Source: Aphrocallistes beatrix (taxonomy: Eukaryota; Porifera; Hexactinellida; Sceptrulophora; Aphrocallistidae). Taken from it: a stretch of 64,000 bases of DNA. The notes below the pieces were generated by a model that saw nothing but the letters and a program-made list of their open reading frames with translations, did no database searches and was not told where the DNA came from. The stretch covers positions 2,170,001-2,234,000 of the forward strand of contig OY725496.1 in assembly GCA_963281255.1 (NCBI GenBank), in the 5' to 3' direction. A program made the translations under genes and the position numbers. Below are positions 43,907-54,749 of the stretch, piece after piece; the first letter of the stretch is position 1; every line of letters begins with the position of its first letter.

Positions 43907-45806
43907 GGATACCGCCCGTGAAAAATCCATAGGTTTGGCTTATAGCATATATCAAGAATAGAGATATATAAGATGTTAAGCGTGGGCAGGTAGTGCAATT
44001 AAAAAATATTGAGACATGCCAAACAGTTTTTGGTTCGCATTTCTAGTTTTTGAGTTACAGCGTCTCAAAGTCGGGTTTTTTCGTTTTTCCCTAGCACATC
44101 TTAATGCGAAGCCCTCCTCCACTCTGATTTTTTTGAAACACATGTTTGGATCAAATGCTTCGAAAATTTATTCATATATAGTCTATAAAATTTGCAATCG
44201 CATAGAACCAAAAGAAAGTTAAAATAACCAAAATTGTTAATTTTACAGGGGTTTGAAAAAAAATGCCAAAAAACGGCGAAAAAAGCCCGATTTTCTTTGG
44301 AAATCAGGAATAAAATTACAAATATATAAGATATCGGAAATCGAGTGGTCCTACGCACATCGCCTAATGCTATGCAACAACTCCTGAAATTTTCAAGCCT
44401 CTAGCTCCAAGCAATTTTGAGTTAAAATTTTTGAAAGACGGTCAATTTTGGAATTTTAAAGTCCCGAGATATAGGGATTTGAAGTTTTAATGTTAAGAAC
44501 GATGTAAAATGAGCTATAAACGATAAATAAAAGCATCCATGGGCATTTAATCGCATGTATACTAATGAATTAGATGTATTCCAACAAATTTTGGTGAAAA
44601 TAGCAAAATTATACTGAAAATTCACAAATTACTTTGAGACCTCTAACCCCGAATATTTTGAACCAATTAGGGATTATAATTAATTCATCGATTTAAAATG
44701 AATAAAGAGCTTCTAAAATGTATATTAGGAAGTTAGAGCGAGAGCCTACGACTTTTAGTTTTCAAGTTAGGATTTTCGAAAAATGCTACGTCATCACGTG
44801 ATAGAAATTTAAAACTTAGCATTCCATTCCATATAGTACACTTATTATTTAAGAATCAGATATATACCGTCTTGAAAAGTATATTAGAAATTGTGAGCCA
44901 AGAATTTGGGTGTATATTTCCCGAGATATGGAGGAATCTGTTTTTGGACCATAAATGGGGGGCTTTGACCGAATTTTGGAGATAAATGCTTTGAACTTCC
45001 AAAATAATCATGTTAAGTGCTTCAAAATTTCTGTAGACATTGCTAGTGACTATTGCATTGTTTTTTGAGTATAATAACTACTTTTGGGAACTTATTTCAT
45101 GACAAGATTCGCCATTTTCTAATATATTCGAAGTTCTCTATAGAATTTTTATTCCATTAAAATCGATGATAAATCAAGAAATATTTATTTTTTGACAAAG
45201 AGATGTTTGAGGAAGCTATATATTATCATATATATCCTTTCATTTAAGATTATAATAGATTATATATCTTCAATAGTTTTTAAGCATTGACATCGAGCAC
45301 TTTCGAGGCCATAGAGAGGTTTGATGTCCGAACTTTACCTACAATATACTATAACTTACGAACTAATGGTCGGATCTGAACAAATTTTTTTTAAACTGTT
45401 CAGAATTCTTTCTATACACAATAGCTAATATCACAATGACTATTTCCCGAGGATTTTAGAAATGAAGTCCCTCATAAAGATATTTTTGATTGGATTTTAA
45501 GTGCCTCTTTTTCTAAATTCATCTGTTTTATAATATTTAAAGGGGTCAAAACCATTTTGAGGTTCATATAATTGAAAAAATATCAGATAAGTAAGAAAAT
45601 AATTGATGAATGCGCCGCAAAACCACGAATAACTTTCCGATTTTTGGTACGACTGAGCTTTAGGTGCTCAGTTCTAGAATATCAAAATAAATACCGTCCA
45701 ACAAGTACGATTAGATGGTAGACTACTCAATAATCCGATGGAATTAGCAATAAAAAATTTCACCATTTTTCTTAATGTCATGCGATGTTTTTCGAAGGCG
45801 GTATCC
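43907..45806. mobile_element. GGATACC family element 5 (1900 bp)
   Basis: TTAA at 43903-43906 and 45807-45810. Ends GGATACCGCCCGTGAAAAAT and CGAAGGCGGTATCC. Same orientation and subfamily as element 1, with a few small internal deletions (for example around 44680). No transposase. It sits in the 5' flank of the MAEA gene. Confidence 0.9.
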
Positions 45807-46024
45807 TTAAAGCCAGGATTCTTCCATTCCTAAGTCAGCTATCTGGATAGTAAATCACACATTTGACAAAATTCTATTTAGCGTCTTCTCAACTATATCT
45901 TGCTAACTGTTGGTGAATTCAATAAGTGCAAGCATCACAAGGAATATATAAAGATAGTAGCTAGAAAGCCTGCAATGGTACATATATGAGTATAACCGGC
46001 AACAGGTACGTCCAAAATCATCCA

Positions 46025-46180
46025 TTAAATTACATGGGGTCATTTCTATTTATAGCAAAGGCCCCACACTTCTAAAGTTTCTCCGCCGAAAATGACACTG
46101 GAAATGAGTTAGCAAAAATCTAGCGCCATTTAAGGGACAATTATATAACTTATATATTAAAATTTAAAAAAATTAACTAG
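46025..46180. repeat. GGGGTCATTTCTATTTATAG repeat fragment
   Basis: GGGGTCATTTCTATTTATAG followed by AAAGGCCCC and a GCCGAAAATGACACTGGAAATGA stretch matches the ends of the elements at 52254-52441 and 53299-54749. Only one end is recognisable. Confidence 0.55.
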
Positions 46181-46182
46181 TA

Positions 46183-46549
46183 CAGTGGAACCTGTATATA
46201 ACGGCCACCCAAGGGACTGGAAAATTGGCCGTTATACACAGGTGACCACTATATACAGGTGATTGTCTTAATCCCCAAAAGGTATCAACTTAGTGCAATA
46301 AATATAAGTTTTTAGAAATCCATTACTTGAAGTAATTACATGAAACTTGTTTATCGTTCGTAACAGGTCCTGTAATAAACACATAAAAAGATGAAAAAGG
46401 TGATGGCCGTTATAGATAGGTAGTGGCCGTTATAGACAGGTGACGGCTGTTATACACAGGTTCAATATTATGGAATTTCGGACGGGACTGTTCATTGGTG
46501 ACCGCTATAGACAGGTGACCGTTATATAGAGTGGCCGTTATTACAGGTT
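46183..46549. mobile_element. pogo-like MITE (CAGTGGAACCTGTATATAAC)
   Basis: Starts CAGTGGAACCTGTATATAAC after TA, with many GGCCGTTATAGACAGGTGA-like units in both halves. The right end decays at TTACAGGTTA. Terminus and target are of the pogo/Tigger type. No ORF. Confidence 0.7.
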
Positions 46550-47040
46550 AGAAGTTTTTGGGACATCAATTAAATAAAAATATAGATAAAAATTGGTAAA
46601 GTGAAAAATTGGAAAAAATTTCAGGAGTGAGACTGAATTTGTTGTTTTGCACTAAAAAGGACACACAAGACACCGATTAGATGCTTTTTGACCTAAAATG
46701 CCCACTTAGTTCAATAAGACTAAAAGTAGTTATATAATCTTATCAGCCTGAGCCACTCACTATAAGTAATTCATTGCCATCATGTATAGTGGTAAAAATA
46801 GGCATATGTGGCATAAGGCGGCACTGATTGTTAATTCCAAAATTAAGGAATGAATGATTCATTAGAAAAATTCAACTGTGAGTAATTAGAATGCGTATTA
46901 TTCAAATCTGGAATCCGATTAGCTGCAACCCATAACGGATAGAAGTATTCCTCTTCATGAATAGCACATTTTAGTATAATTTGTATATGAAATAATTTAA
47001 TTTTCAAATACTTTTGTCCTCTTGGCTTATATATAGGCAC
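46550..47040. other. Spacer with a Tc1-like MITE remnant
   Basis: CATCATGTATAGTGGTAAAA and GGCATATGTGGCATAAGGCG around 46780-46825 resemble the palindrome centre of the 15741 MITE family. The ends are lost. No gene. Confidence 0.45.
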
Positions 47041-47320
47041 CAGGCACAGAAAGCTGATTTTTGGCATGTTCTTTTGGCTATGGGTTCACAGGGTTCTGAC
47101 CTCAGACGAAAATGTCGGCTCATCATTGAATTATGATGTCATTGTCACTTTTTATTATTAGAAATTTCAGTTTTTGACATCACTGAGCCATTTTAGGTGA
47201 TAGAAGGCTGAAATTTTAATAGAATTTGTATATTAATATATCTCAGAATACAACTATCGTGAAAAATCATCACTCTGTTATGACTTTATCATTACGCATC
47301 AAAATTTTGAAAATTTAAAA
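47040..47320 (+). repeat. Hairpin-tail repeat, partial
   Basis: CAGGCACAGAAAGCTGATTT, the GTCGGCTCATCATTGAATTA body and ATTACGCATCAAAATTTTG are present. Head and hairpin tail are absent. Confidence 0.65.
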
Positions 47321-47334
47321 AATTATGTGCCCAG

Positions 47335-47390
47335 AAATGTACCGATGTCATATCTTAAAAACTATTGAAGATATTATATCCAATAAAATA
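47335..47390. repeat. GGATACC family fragment (outermost of a nest)
   Basis: GATGTCATATCTTAAAAACTA and the following bases match the interior of element 3 (near 23367-23410) up to a TTAA where the next element starts. Too short for certainty. Confidence 0.45.
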
Positions 47391-47470
47391 TTAAGAATAC
47401 CTCCCCCGCGAAAGAATCAGTCGATTTGGACTACAGCATGATAAAAAGATATATATATATAAGAAGTTAA

Positions 47471-48675
47471 GGTTGGCCTTACCTATAATAGCTAACTTTG
47501 ACTTTTTCAACCGATTCATTTAATTTTTTCACTGCAGAATTGAATCGAAGAGTTATCTGCAAAACTGCATTAATAATCGAAATAATTCAACAGATAAAAT
47601 TTTTTTCAAAAAAATTGGTCAATTTACAAGGAAGAAATCGGACACAATATGCTTACAATCCTTTAGAAACTTTTCAAATTCTTTCATAAATGGATGATCT
47701 ATATAATGAACTGACAGATTTTGGAATTTTTTTAAAAATTCATACTAAAACACCAGAGGAATTATTTTTTCAGCAATTTTGACACTATTTTTTTCATAAT
47801 TCTCTTTTTATTCGTAATATCAGAATTCTGTCTTTTCATTATGTTCTATTCTTCGAGATCTATGATAAACCGTTGAGTTTTCGCTTCTATGTTGAATTTG
47901 CAAAAAGTTATCACATTTATAATTGCTGAAAAAAAAGTCTCATAAAATAGGATTTAGAAAATATCTATATATATCCCACAATTTCCATCAGTTTTAGCTG
48001 CTTTGGAATTTTAAATGACATGCAAATATCCTTATTCGACAACTTATAGCAGTGCTTAACTTCAAAATATGGTATATCATAAATTTTCACCATCAAAAGT
48101 GTGAAAAACTGGTCATTGATTACTGGCCACCCAAAAAATAACCACATTCGATAGGATCCGCCGGGATCTCAGATCAAAAACTTCTTTAAACCATGTCAGA
48201 TCATCATTTGAATTCTGAATTTGTGTCCCGCATTGAATTTCCAGCAATTTGATATATATATTGACCATATTGGGAGAATTTTTTGGTTTTCCGTGCCTAG
48301 CAACGGCCAGGAAATTTTTCACATTCCTGGCCGTTGCTAGGAACCCGCAGTCAAAAATTCTCCAAATGTGTTCAATATATATATATATCAATTTGCCGGA
48401 AATTTAGTGCTGAGAACGAATTTAGCATTACTAAGTAAAATGATGATCTGACATGGTTGTATGAAGTAATGGATATGATACATTTCGATTCAAAAATGTG
48501 TCCTTTTTTGGGTGATACCAGGTGGTACAAGTGGCTCTAAGTGGCGAAATATTAGCATTGAAATTCGAAAAAATCGAAATTCATGTTTAGAACCCCTTTA
48601 GGGATCTAAAAATGATTAAAAAGGACTTTTGGCAAATTTTTGATAAAAACAAAATGCCCATAGTAAAGGCCAACC
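47471..48675. mobile_element. GGTTGGCCTTA element (1205 bp, TTAA target)
   Basis: Starts GGTTGGCCTTACCTATAATA and ends TAGTAAAGGCCAACC. TTAA lies at 47467-47470 and 48676-48679. In intact family members the target reads GATGTTAAGCGTGGGC without an insertion, so the boundaries are certain. Inside, 48265-48370 forms a hairpin with inverted CCTGGCCGTTGCTAGG. No transposase is recognised. It is a second TTAA-targeting family, different from GGATACC. Confidence 0.85.
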
Positions 48676-48876
48676 TTAAGCGTGGGCATGTATCTGCTTT
48701 TAGAAATACTGATTCCAAACGGCCTTTGATTCTCATATCTAGTTTTTGAGATATAGCGTCTTAAAGTCGAGTTTTCCGTATTTCGCTAGCGCATCCTAAT
48801 GGTAGACCACTGTACTCTCGAAATAAAGTTTTGGACATACCATATAAACAAATGCGTCCAAAATTGAATCATAGAT

Positions 48877-49051
48877 CAGTGTTTCATACAGGATTTGAAT
48901 GCAAGGGGTGCAAACTGGGATATCCCAAATATTTATTGAGGCAGATACCAAATCACATCTCTCCATTTAATCCTTCGGTTTTTTTCCAGGGGGGCACTTG
49001 AACAAGCAGGGGTGCAAGTGCCCTCCCTAGCACCCTCGGTATGAAACCATG
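48877..49051. mobile_element. Small insertion CAGTGTTTCATAC (175 bp, TSD TAGAT)
   Basis: CAGTGTTTCATACAGGATTT and GGTATGAAACCATG are imperfect inverted ends. TAGAT flanks both sides (48872-48876, 49052-49056). Comparison with element 2 (near 14085) shows the sequence uninterrupted. The inside has GGGGTGC and inverted GCACCC runs. Confidence 0.7.
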
Positions 49052-49338
49052 TAGATGATATATTTGCGACTTCATAGGACCAAAATAAAGTTAAAATGGA
49101 AAATTTGTTTTATAGTAATCTGAAAAAAGTACCAAAAGACCCAAAAGATTTTTGAAAATCAGTGATAAAATCACTAAGTAAAAGGACATCGAAAATAAAG
49201 GGGTCCAACGTCCTTCCCATAATGATATGGAACCATTGTTGAAATTTCCAACCTTCGATCTCAAATCAATTTTGACCTTTTATTTTAAAGACGATTTTGA
49301 AATTTTAAAGTCCGGAGTTATAGGGATTTGAAGTTTAA

Positions 49339-51128
49339 GGATACCGCCCTCGAAAAATCTTACCTGGCGTAAAAAAAAACAGCAAAATGTTTTATTGCTA
49401 ATTTCATTGTATTACTGATCGGTCTACCATCTGATAGCACTATTTGGACGGCATTTTCTTTTATTTTTTGCGAAATAACTCCCTAAAGTTTAGCGTTATT
49501 AAAAATTGAAAAATTATTAGAGGATTTTAACTCATTTACCAATTAGTTTTTAACTTATTTGATATTTTTTTAATGATATGAACCTTAACATTGTTTTAGC
49601 ACCTTTGGAGATTATAAAACACAAAGATTTAAAAGAATGGGCAAATAAAATCCAAACAAAATAGCTCTATAAGGGAGTTCATTTATATAATCCTCGGGAA
49701 ATCGCAAGTTTGATCTCAGATATTTAGCGATCCCTGGGTCAGAAATAAAATTCTGATCGTTTCCAAAAAAAATTTGTTCAGATCCGACCATTTGTTCTTG
49801 AGATATCGCATATTATAGGTAAAGTTCGGCCATAATATCCCTCTAAGGTCCCGAAAGAGGCTGATGTCATATCTTAAAAACTATTGTAGATATATAATAT
49901 ATTATATCCTTAAATAAAAGGATACATGCGAAAATATATAGGTTCCTCGACCATTCCTTTATCAAAAAATAAATAATTCTCGACTTATCATTGATTTAAT
50001 TGTAATACAAATTCTATGGAGAACTTTGAATCTATTAGAAAATGGCGAATCTAATCATTAAATATGTGTCCAAATTTAGCTATTATGCTAAATAGTGAAT
50101 ACAATTGCCGTTAATAATGTGTACAGAAAAATTGGAGAACTTTTGATAATTATTTTGAAAGTTATGGCCTTGGAACTCGCAGATTCGGTCAAAAACCCCC
50201 ATTTAGGGTCCAAAAAGAGATATCTCTCTATCTTTATAAATACAAGTCCAAATTCTTAGTTCTCACTTCCTAATATACTTTTTATGAGTGTGCATATATG
50301 ATTCTTTGATAATAATTGCACTACACCCTATGGAATGTTAAGTTTTAAATTTTTGTCATATGATGACGTAGCATTTTTCGAAAATCCTAACTTCGAAACT
50401 AAAAGTCGTAGACTTCCGCTCTAACTTCCTAATATACTTTTTGGAACCTTTTTATTCATTCTAAACTGATAGATTATACTTCGCAGTGCCAAGAATATGA
50501 AATATTATCTACAATTATCTCAAAATATTCTGAGTTAGGGGCCTCAAGGAAATTTGTGGATTTTCAGGGTACTTTTGCTATTTTTGGTAAATATTTGGCT
50601 TTAATATACCTAAATCAGCAGTATGGGTACGAATAAATGTCTGTGGATGCTTATGTGCATTATTAATAACTCATTTTACATTCTTCTTAACACCTACACT
50701 TAAAATCTCTATATCTCGGGACTTTAAAATTTCAAAATTGACCGTCTTTACAGAATTATTTCTCAAATTTGGTTTGAGATAGAAGTTTGAAAATTTCAAG
50801 AGTTGTTTCATATCATTAGGCGATGAACGTAGGACCACCATTTTTTGGATATATTCTAACTCGGTGATTTTATTCATGATTTCCCCAAAAAAACAGACAT
50901 TTATCGCCCTTTTTTGGCCCTTTTTTTTCGGACACCGATAAAATTTACAATATTTGTCATTTTAACTTTCTTCTGGTCCTATGAAGTTGCAAATATGGTA
51001 GACTATTTATGATTCGATTTTGGAAGCGTTTGATTCCTTGGTATGTCCTAAACAATTCATTGAGTGTCTAAATTTCTACCATTAAGATGTGCTAGCGGAA
51101 AATTTAAAAAACAGACTTTGAGACACAG
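49339..51128. mobile_element. GGATACC family element 7, right-truncated
   Basis: Starts GGATACCGCCCTCGAAAAAT after TTAA (49335-49338) and follows element 3 closely for ~1790 bp. Homology ends at GACTTTGAGACACAGTA, so ~145 bp of the right end is missing. Confidence 0.87.
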
Positions 51129-51546
51129 TACAAACGGTAAGCTCTTTTGATCCAATAACTAGCTTTAAAACAGTTATCTCGCATCCAGTATCAGGGGCGC
51201 CGAAGTTTTCGAAATCTATGGGTAATTTTGGCGTTCAAGGGGGGGCTCAGGACTAAAATTTATATTGCGTCTATGGGCCATCTTCGAATCCAGGGGGGCT
51301 CGAGCACCCCCAGCACCTCCGGGATTCTGCGCCTAAGTCCAGTATTAGAGTTTGTCTCGATATAAGAATATCTAAAAGATGTATCAACCTTCACATAAAT
51401 CGCAACACACCTCGTCGATATTCGCGGAAAGGAAATAAGTCCATAATACCAGGTAATTGTTTAATCTAGCAACCATGGATAATGGCTAAAATTGTAAATT
51501 GAACATCACCTTCCTAATCAATTCTTGATTAATGTTTATATATATA
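51129..51546. other. Spacer with a possible degenerate hAT-like repeat
   Basis: CAGGGGCGCCGAAGTTTTCG (51190) to GGGATTCTGCGCCTAAGT (about 51345) has the form of an inverted pair common in short hAT-like repeats (CAGGGGCG... against ...GCGCC), with GGGGGGCTC runs inside. No target duplication was verified. No gene. Confidence 0.35.
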
Positions 51547-52020
51547 CACTGCCTGAACAAAAGTATTCGTACAACCCATAATTCCCAATACAAATAGTTA
51601 TAATACTGATTTATTTAGCGAGTCAAGGTATTTAATTGGTAAGGGATACGCTTAATTTAACTTCAAATTCGAATTCTCCATATTCGAAATTCTAACTTTT
51701 TAATCTTACAACTTGTTTACACTCCGACAAGGTTAAAACTTTTCAAACTGTGCCATCTCATACCACCAATGCCATCATGTACAATAGTGATCACTCGCGA
51801 CATGTGGGATAGGAAAGCAAATGCAGAAAATGTTTAATCTTGAAGAAGAGTAATTAAGTTGAAAACTTATAAAGTGAGTAATTTGAATGTGGAGAATTCG
51901 AATTTGAAGTCAAATTAAGTATATCTCTCACAAATTGAATATTCTTGAAACGCTAACTAAATCAGTATTATAACTATATGCATGGGGAATTATGGTGTAC
52001 GAACAATTTTGTTCAGGCAG
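51547..52020. mobile_element. Tc1-like MITE (474 bp)
   Basis: CACTGCCTGAACAAAAGTAT at the left after TATA and TTTTGTTCAGGCAG at the right before TA. Closely related to 15741-16220, with interior ATGCCATCATGTACAATAGT palindrome. The last bases of the right terminus are eroded. Confidence 0.82.
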
Positions 52021-52023
52021 TAT

Positions 52024-52230
52024 CAGTAACGAATTGATTAAAAACTGACAGGCAACAGAAAGCAGATTTTTGGCATGTGGGAGTGTTTTGGCAATGGCTC
52101 CACTAAGTTCTGAGCTCAGACGAAAGGGGTCACCGTCACCTTATTTATAAATAGAAATTTCAGTTTTTCGAATAAGAATCAGTCATTTTAGGTTATAGAA
52201 GGGTGAAATTTTAATGGAATGTGCATAATA
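52024..52230 (+). repeat. Hairpin-tail repeat, head half
   Basis: GTAACGAATTGATTAAAAACTG head and the GGCAATGGCTCCACTAAGTT body. A deletion removes the GTCGACTCATC part. It ends at the next repeat. Confidence 0.65.
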
Positions 52231-52253
52231 ATCCTTAATGCTACTTTTACCTG

Positions 52254-52441
52254 GGGTCTTTTCTATTTATAGTCTGGACCCCAAATTTATATGGCTTCCC
52301 CGCCCAAAATGGCTCAAACAGGAAATGACGTAACACATTCCTGGTATATGCGGGGTTTTAATATTAAATTCGATTAATGTTAATTTATATTTAACCCTAA
52401 TTTGACGTGGGGTCAAAGGTATAAATAGAAATGACCCCACT
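52254..52441. mobile_element. GGGGTCTTTTCTATTTATAG MITE (~190 bp)
   Basis: GGGGTCTTTTCTATTTATAG at the left and TATAAATAGAAATGACCCC at the right form the TIR. The first 60 bases match 53299-53400. It is a small internal-deletion type relative of that element. Confidence 0.65.
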
Positions 52442-52511
52442 TTCATTTTCAATTTCAATTCACTTTCAATTAACTTTCACTTTCAATTCAACATTCCTCG
52501 TCAAGTTGGGG

Positions 52512-53030
52512 TTAAGCGCGCATCGCTTGCATGCGCTGCTCACCTGCCGGTCACAAAGTGTCCGCCAGATCCGTGCGGACGCCTAGGCTTATATTGTTTT
52601 GTTATAAGGTAGATAATATGATATATATATATATATATATATATCACTAAATACGACTCTGTTCCGTTATAATCGATATCGCTTGAAAAATCACAAATTT
52701 GTCATTTTTCAATTTTAGATGCGTAATGATGACTTCATAACGCATTGATGAGTAATCATCTTTTGCTGAGGGTTGTATAATATGTGAGATATATTAATAT
52801 ACGTATTCTATTAAAATTTCAGCCCAATGTCCCCTAAAATGGCTGAGTTATAGTCGAAAAACAGAATTTTATAATTATAAAAAAGTTGACAATGACGTTA
52901 TAATTCCATGATTAGTCGACATTTTGTATGAGTTCAGAACTTGGTGGAGCCATAGCCAAAAGACTCTCACATGCCAAAAAAAAGCTTTCTGTGCCTGGCA
53001 ATTTCTTCAATCAATTCGTTACAGATATAG
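52512..53030 (-). mobile_element. Hairpin-tail repeat, reverse copy
   Basis: GTTAAGCGCGCATCGCTTGC tail with CCGGTCACAAAGTGTCCGCC, a TATATA run inside at 52619-52645, GTCGACATTTTGTATGAG body, and head TTCTTCAATCAATTCGTTAC at 53020. Another head fragment (53040-53125, forward) follows after ATATATATCC. Confidence 0.7.
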
Positions 53031-53298
53031 ATATATATCCATTTAACGAAATGATTGAAGGAACTGTCTATCACAGAAAGTTGATTTTTAGCATCTAGGA
53101 GTATTTTGGCTATGGCTCCTCGAAGTTCTCACCTCAAAAATAAAGAAAAATGAATATATATGTTCTCTATTAATACTTTAGAACAGAGTTACTCAACCTG
53201 TTGGCTCATTATCACATTTCACCACATTTATGAACTGAAATTAATTACACTTCTATCTAACTATATTCTAGTTTAAATCGTTATCTAGCTCCGGACGG

Positions 53299-54749
53299 CT
53301 TGGGGTATTTCCTATTTATAGTAAATACCCCAAATTTTTATGGCTTCCCCATTGAAAATGGCTTAAACCGGAAATGACGCAACACATTCCTGTGGCAAGC
53401 GAGGGCTAGACAATGTGTTCAATTATACATGTCTCTTAACTCTCTTTATAATCTCTAGCATCGTATTATCACTACGTACGTACATTTGTGAGTTTCAAAA
53501 AAATTTCAAATTAGCTAGACAAATATTTCTCCATCACTAAAATATGGTCATTTTTGGTCCAAAGTCTACAAGTTGAGATGCTCTGCTTTAGAAGATTATA
53601 GGAAACCATGAATTAGTACTACATTGGCTAGAAACAATATATTAAATCCACGATGGGCGAATGAGAACTTAGGGATAAAATGGGATAAAATGGGGTATTA
53701 CAACCAAACGGCAAAATTCTAACCGCTCAAACTGAACTAATTTTAGTGCAGCTCCTATTATAGTAATGCCTGATGTTATAATCAGCGTTTAACGCCCGTA
53801 CATATTTCCGATCCGTCCGTCTGCTCCATCCTGGAAATTCGATTAGAACGAATTGACCAAATTTGGAACATACATTTTTTATATGGTGCAGAGTTGAACC
53901 TGGGTGCAAATTCTGCAAAACTTTCACACCTTTATACAAAAGTCATAATAGCCATTCAGAATCCAGGGATTTAGCATAAAAGTAAGCTTTGATTTTATAT
54001 TACATATCAACATCGAATACACACTCAGATGTGCATAATTCTTTTAAAAAATAAATTTAATTAACCAAATGGAATGTTTGAATACAGTTAAATACTGTTT
54101 GAAATAATATATAAAGCTTTATATTGCTGCACAAAATCTAGAGTCAAGGTTTGAATTTTGGCATATTCACAAACATTAGAATATAATAAAGTCGTTATAG
54201 GATCTTTGTAATGAGCGAGAAGTCCAGATAAGTCAGAAAATTCTTTTTTCGGCTTTCTTAAGACTGGAGCATTGATATCCCAAAATGTGAAAGAGGCATT
54301 TCCACTAAAATCATTATGAAATCTGCTCTTTAGATTTTGACATTGTAACGATAGATATTTTAGATCATTAATTTCTTTTCTATAAGGACTAGGGAATCTC
54401 TTCTCATAAATAATTTTCAATATAAAATCGTTGGAAAATCTTGTGATATTAGTAAATGGAAAAGACACAATAGGATATTCTAATTCCATCCTGATTGCTA
54501 TAGTATAATAAAAAAATATTGTACCAGGGGGGTTATTCACTAATCTACTTGAACTTGAGTTTTACTTTAACTAATTTGGTATTCGCAAAAGCAAGACTAA
54601 GTCAAAACTGCCGTTATTCCTCAAATAAGCGCTGGGGGATTTAACCCACGCTTGCCACAGGAATGTGTTGCGTCATTTCCGGTTTAAGCCATTTTCAATG
54701 GAGAAGCCATACAAGTTTGGGGTTACTACTATAATAGAAAAATCCCAAG
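53299..54749. mobile_element. Inverted-repeat element enclosing a single unknown ORF
   Basis: 53299-53405 (CTTGGGGTATTTCCTATTTA, GGCTTCCCCATTGAAAATGG, GGAAATGACGCAACACATTC) returns inverted at 54650-54749, giving TIRs of ~100 bp. Related ends without the ORF occur at 52254-52441 and 46025. The inside holds a 133-codon minus-strand ORF. Target duplications could not be identified. Confidence 0.65.
54088..54489 (-). CDS. Hypothetical protein (133 aa) inside an inverted-repeat element
   Basis: The frame is open for 150 codons upstream to downstream. The first ATG gives 133 residues starting MELEYPIVSFPFTNITRFSN and ending QQYKALYIISNSI. In DNA this AT-rich a stop-free run of this length is unlikely by chance. 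Visible traits are a mixed hydrophobic/charged composition, KRFPSPYRKEINDLKYLSLQ, and PKKEFSDLSGLLAHYKDP. There is no signal peptide, membrane helix or zinc motif, and I do not recognise the family. A second frame further down the same strand (53939-53727) may or may not belong to it. It could be a captured host exon, an accessory transposon gene, or the C-terminal exon of a lost transposase. Confidence 0.5.
   Translation of the reverse strand: MELEYPIVSFPFTNITRFSNDFILKIIYEKRFPSPYRKEINDLKYLSLQCQNLKSRFHNDFSGNASFTFWDINAPVLRKPKKEFSDLSGLLAHYKDPITTLLYSNVCEYAKIQTLTLDFVQQYKALYIISNSI

Larger units (their letters stand above)
47395..49334. mobile_element. GGATACC family element 6, old and interrupted
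   Basis: After TTAA (47391-47394) it reads GAATACCTCCCCCGCGAAAG, a decayed terminus, then GTCGATTTGGACTACAGCAT. It is interrupted by 47471-48675, resumes at TTAAGCGTGGGCATG, is interrupted again by 48877-49051, and ends at 49335 where another family member has inserted into its TTAA. It carries no gene. Confidence 0.7.

Noticed and set aside
53727..53939. 70-codon minus-strand ORF downstream of the 133-codon ORF
   Set aside because: Length is within chance expectation, no recognised motif, and no clear splice link to 54088-54489.
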